Below, one piece after another: positions 37,131-38,273 of a stretch of DNA of 38,273 nucleotides (position 1 is its first letter; each line of letters starts with the position of its first letter). Under the pieces are notes generated by a model, which was given only the letters and a program-made list of their open reading frames with translations, searched no databases and was not told the DNA's origin. Origin of the DNA: a virus; IMG/VR virus record IMGVR_UViG_3300028284_000366, positions 1 to 38,273 of that record. One strand, 5' to 3'. Made by a program: the position numbers and the translations under genes.

Positions 37131-37769
37131 TTAAGAGTTAATTAAATAACTTGATAAAAACCCAGCAATTCTTCCTGCTTTGATTTGGAAATGTTCTAAC
37201 TCCTCTTTAGTTAATCGTTTTTTCTTACTAACAAAATCAACTCCTATATTTCCTATATATTTTTCATCTAATGTGAATAATGGTACTAAGTATGTAGATT
37301 TTGTACCAACTGATTCTGCTGCTCCTTTTAAACCATAAGTTGCAACCTTTGGATCTTTATAATCAGGTATAAATATTCCCTCCCCTACCATTAGATGTTC
37401 AAATGTTTTGGGGTAAAGTGAACATGGTATACTGCTAAAGGTGTGTGCAATTGAAGAAACACCTGCTTTTACTACTTCGTAGAATACTGAGAATTTTTGT
37501 ATTGACTTACCTGTTGGGTAGAAACTACCACCATTATGAAACTGGGCAATCCAAACTCTATCTCCTTTAAATTCTTCTCTTATTTCTTCAAGTTCGTTAT
37601 TAATTAAAGAAACACTTACTATGTTTTCTTTAACTATATCTCTCCCTTTATTTTTTTCTTTTTGTAAATATTTTTGTACTAGTAAATATAGTATAGGTCC
37701 TACTACACCTGTTAAGAATGCTCCAATTAATTCCATTATATGGCTATGATTATCTAATATTTGTTCCAT
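37131..37769 (-). CDS. Membrane-anchored GAF-like sensor domain protein (212 aa)
   Basis: The start chosen is ATG 37769 (MEQILDNHSHIMELI), which has AAAGGTATA just before it; 37796 would add nine residues. One span at ~16-36 (LTGVVGPILYLLVQKYL) is followed by a cytoplasmic region with RVWIAQFHNGGSFYPTG and YLVPLFTLDEKYIGNIGVDFV, the strand-helix pattern of GAF domains. GAF domains bind small ligands. A phage membrane sensor of this type might time lysis; this is inference. Confidence 0.6.
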   Translation of the reverse strand: MEQILDNHSHIMELIGAFLTGVVGPILYLLVQKYLQKEKNKGRDIVKENIVSVSLINNELEEIREEFKGDRVWIAQFHNGGSFYPTGKSIQKFSVFYEVVKAGVSSIAHTFSSIPCSLYPKTFEHLMVGEGIFIPDYKDPKVATYGLKGAAESVGTKSTYLVPLFTLDEKYIGNIGVDFVSKKKRLTKEELEHFQIKAGRIAGFLSSYLINS

Positions 37770-37810
37770 TATACCTTTGTAACCATGTTTAATCATAAAT
37801 ATAAAAAAAA

Positions 37811-37830
37811 GAGGTGCTAATGCACCCCTC
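37811..37830 (-). terminator. Intrinsic terminator after 81-residue membrane gene
   Basis: GAGGTGC-TAAT-GCACCCCTC pairs over about nine bases with G-U wobbles. On the minus strand TTTTTTTT follows directly. It ends the 37848-38093 transcript; T-runs on the other side make it possibly bidirectional. Confidence 0.85.
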
Positions 37831-37847
37831 TTTAATATTTTTTATAG

Positions 37848-38093
37848 TTATTTTACTAAACCTTTCACCCAGTTTTTAAATAAATCCCAATTACGTGTAG
37901 CAAATACACCTAATGCGATACCTGCATAAATCTTAAATCCAAAAGACCAAAGTAGGAAAAATAAAACTAATCCTAAAATTCCTTCAATTCCGTTACCTAC
38001 TACCCAACCTTTAACTAAGTTAAAGATTCTTTTAAAGAATCCAACTTTTTTGACTGGTGCTGGTACGGGTTTTGCTGTTTTTTTTCTTGCCAT
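37848..38093 (-). CDS. Small membrane protein (81 aa)
   Basis: A basic start (MARKKTAKPVPAPVKK) then two hydrophobic stretches (GIEGILGLVLFFLLWSFGF, IYAGIALGVFATRNW) and a basic end. Could be a holin or structural membrane protein. A strong terminator follows, so it closes its operon. Confidence 0.6.
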   Translation of the reverse strand: MARKKTAKPVPAPVKKVGFFKRIFNLVKGWVVGNGIEGILGLVLFFLLWSFGFKIYAGIALGVFATRNWDLFKNWVKGLVK

Positions 38094-38169
38094 AATAATT
38101 TATTTTTATTTAGTTGTTTATTATACATATGTAAATAATTTAATAAAAACTTATATTTGTTGATAAATA

Positions 38170-38273
38170 TTAAAACTTAATTCGTTCAATTGCTTTTTTT
38201 ACAGCAGATGCAAAAGTAGTTTTAGAAAAAGGCAACATATCATTATTCATGTCAATGAATGTGGATTTTACGG
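38170..38273 (-). CDS. C-terminus of a gene entering from the right edge
   Basis: The frame is open from the window edge to TAA at 38170-38172, about 34 residues ending FASAVKKAIERIKF. Nothing identifies it. The 76 bases between it and the next gene are AT-rich and show no clear motif. Confidence 0.5.
   Translation of the reverse strand, partial: VKSTFIDMNNDMLPFSKTTFASAVKKAIERIKF

Noticed and set aside
1-38273. CRISPR array, integrase, att site or insertion sequence
   Set aside because: No regularly spaced repeats, recombinase motifs or terminal inverted repeats with a transposase were seen.

Overview
The window looks like the interior of a large, strictly lytic, T4-like tailed-phage genome that infects a member of the Bacteroidota (Flavobacteria-like). 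The base composition is very AT-rich. Every gene I can support lies on the minus strand, with stop/start overlaps of 1-14 nt. The replication proteins belong to the T4 group: sliding clamp gp45, clamp loader gp44 and gp62, and family B polymerase gp43. The host guess rests on three things: a tRNA-Ala of Bacteroidota type, a small DUF4494-like protein, and an Hc1-like histone of the kind common in Bacteroidota. There is no integrase, att site, CRISPR array or insertion sequence.

Layout in transcription order, from high to low coordinates. 38.3-36.3 kb holds a possible lysis/envelope cluster: small membrane proteins, a membrane-anchored GAF-like protein, a DUF5675 protein and a multi-span coiled-coil membrane protein. 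35.2-33.1 kb is an accessory stretch of short transcription units (secreted protein, SWIM zinc finger, HNH nuclease), each headed by the same promoter-like motif. 33.1-25.4 kb carries a 7-deazaguanine pathway: a TGT/DpdA-like transglycosylase, QueC, QueD, QueE and FolE. Mixed in are a methyltransferase, thioredoxin, two tRNAs (Ala-UGC, Gln-UUG), a phosphoribosyltransferase and several small proteins. 25.2-13.3 kb is the replication block: MazG-like protein, a DNA polymerase split into two ORFs around a cupin gene, clamp, clamp loader and a PD-(D/E)XK nuclease. A protein-folding module (Hsp20, GroES, GroEL) and an Hc1-like histone sit in the middle of it. 13.1-4.1 kb is a sugar island with five or six glycosyltransferases, a DegT-fold sugar 3-dehydratase-like enzyme, two SDR enzymes and a short UDP-sugar dehydrogenase. 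4.1 kb to the left edge contains zinc-finger/HNH proteins, a secreted 3D-domain-like protein and small unknown genes.

How the parts fit together: FolE, QueD, QueE and QueC make preQ0 from GTP, and the DpdA-like protein is the candidate for inserting it into phage DNA as protection against host nucleases. The replisome genes plus a complete chaperonin pair suggest heavy reliance on phage-encoded folding. The sugar genes probably build a glycan for the virion or the host surface.

The points most worth checking are: (1) the preQ0/DpdA-like set with an atypical QueC, QueD and QueE; (2) the polymerase split between palm motifs B and C by unrelated genes; (3) a strand-specific TTCGTATATT motif before many transcription units, often directly after a hairpin, that looks like a phage promoter class; (4) the chaperonin/histone module inside the replication cluster. 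All functional statements come from reading motifs by eye; no database search was done.
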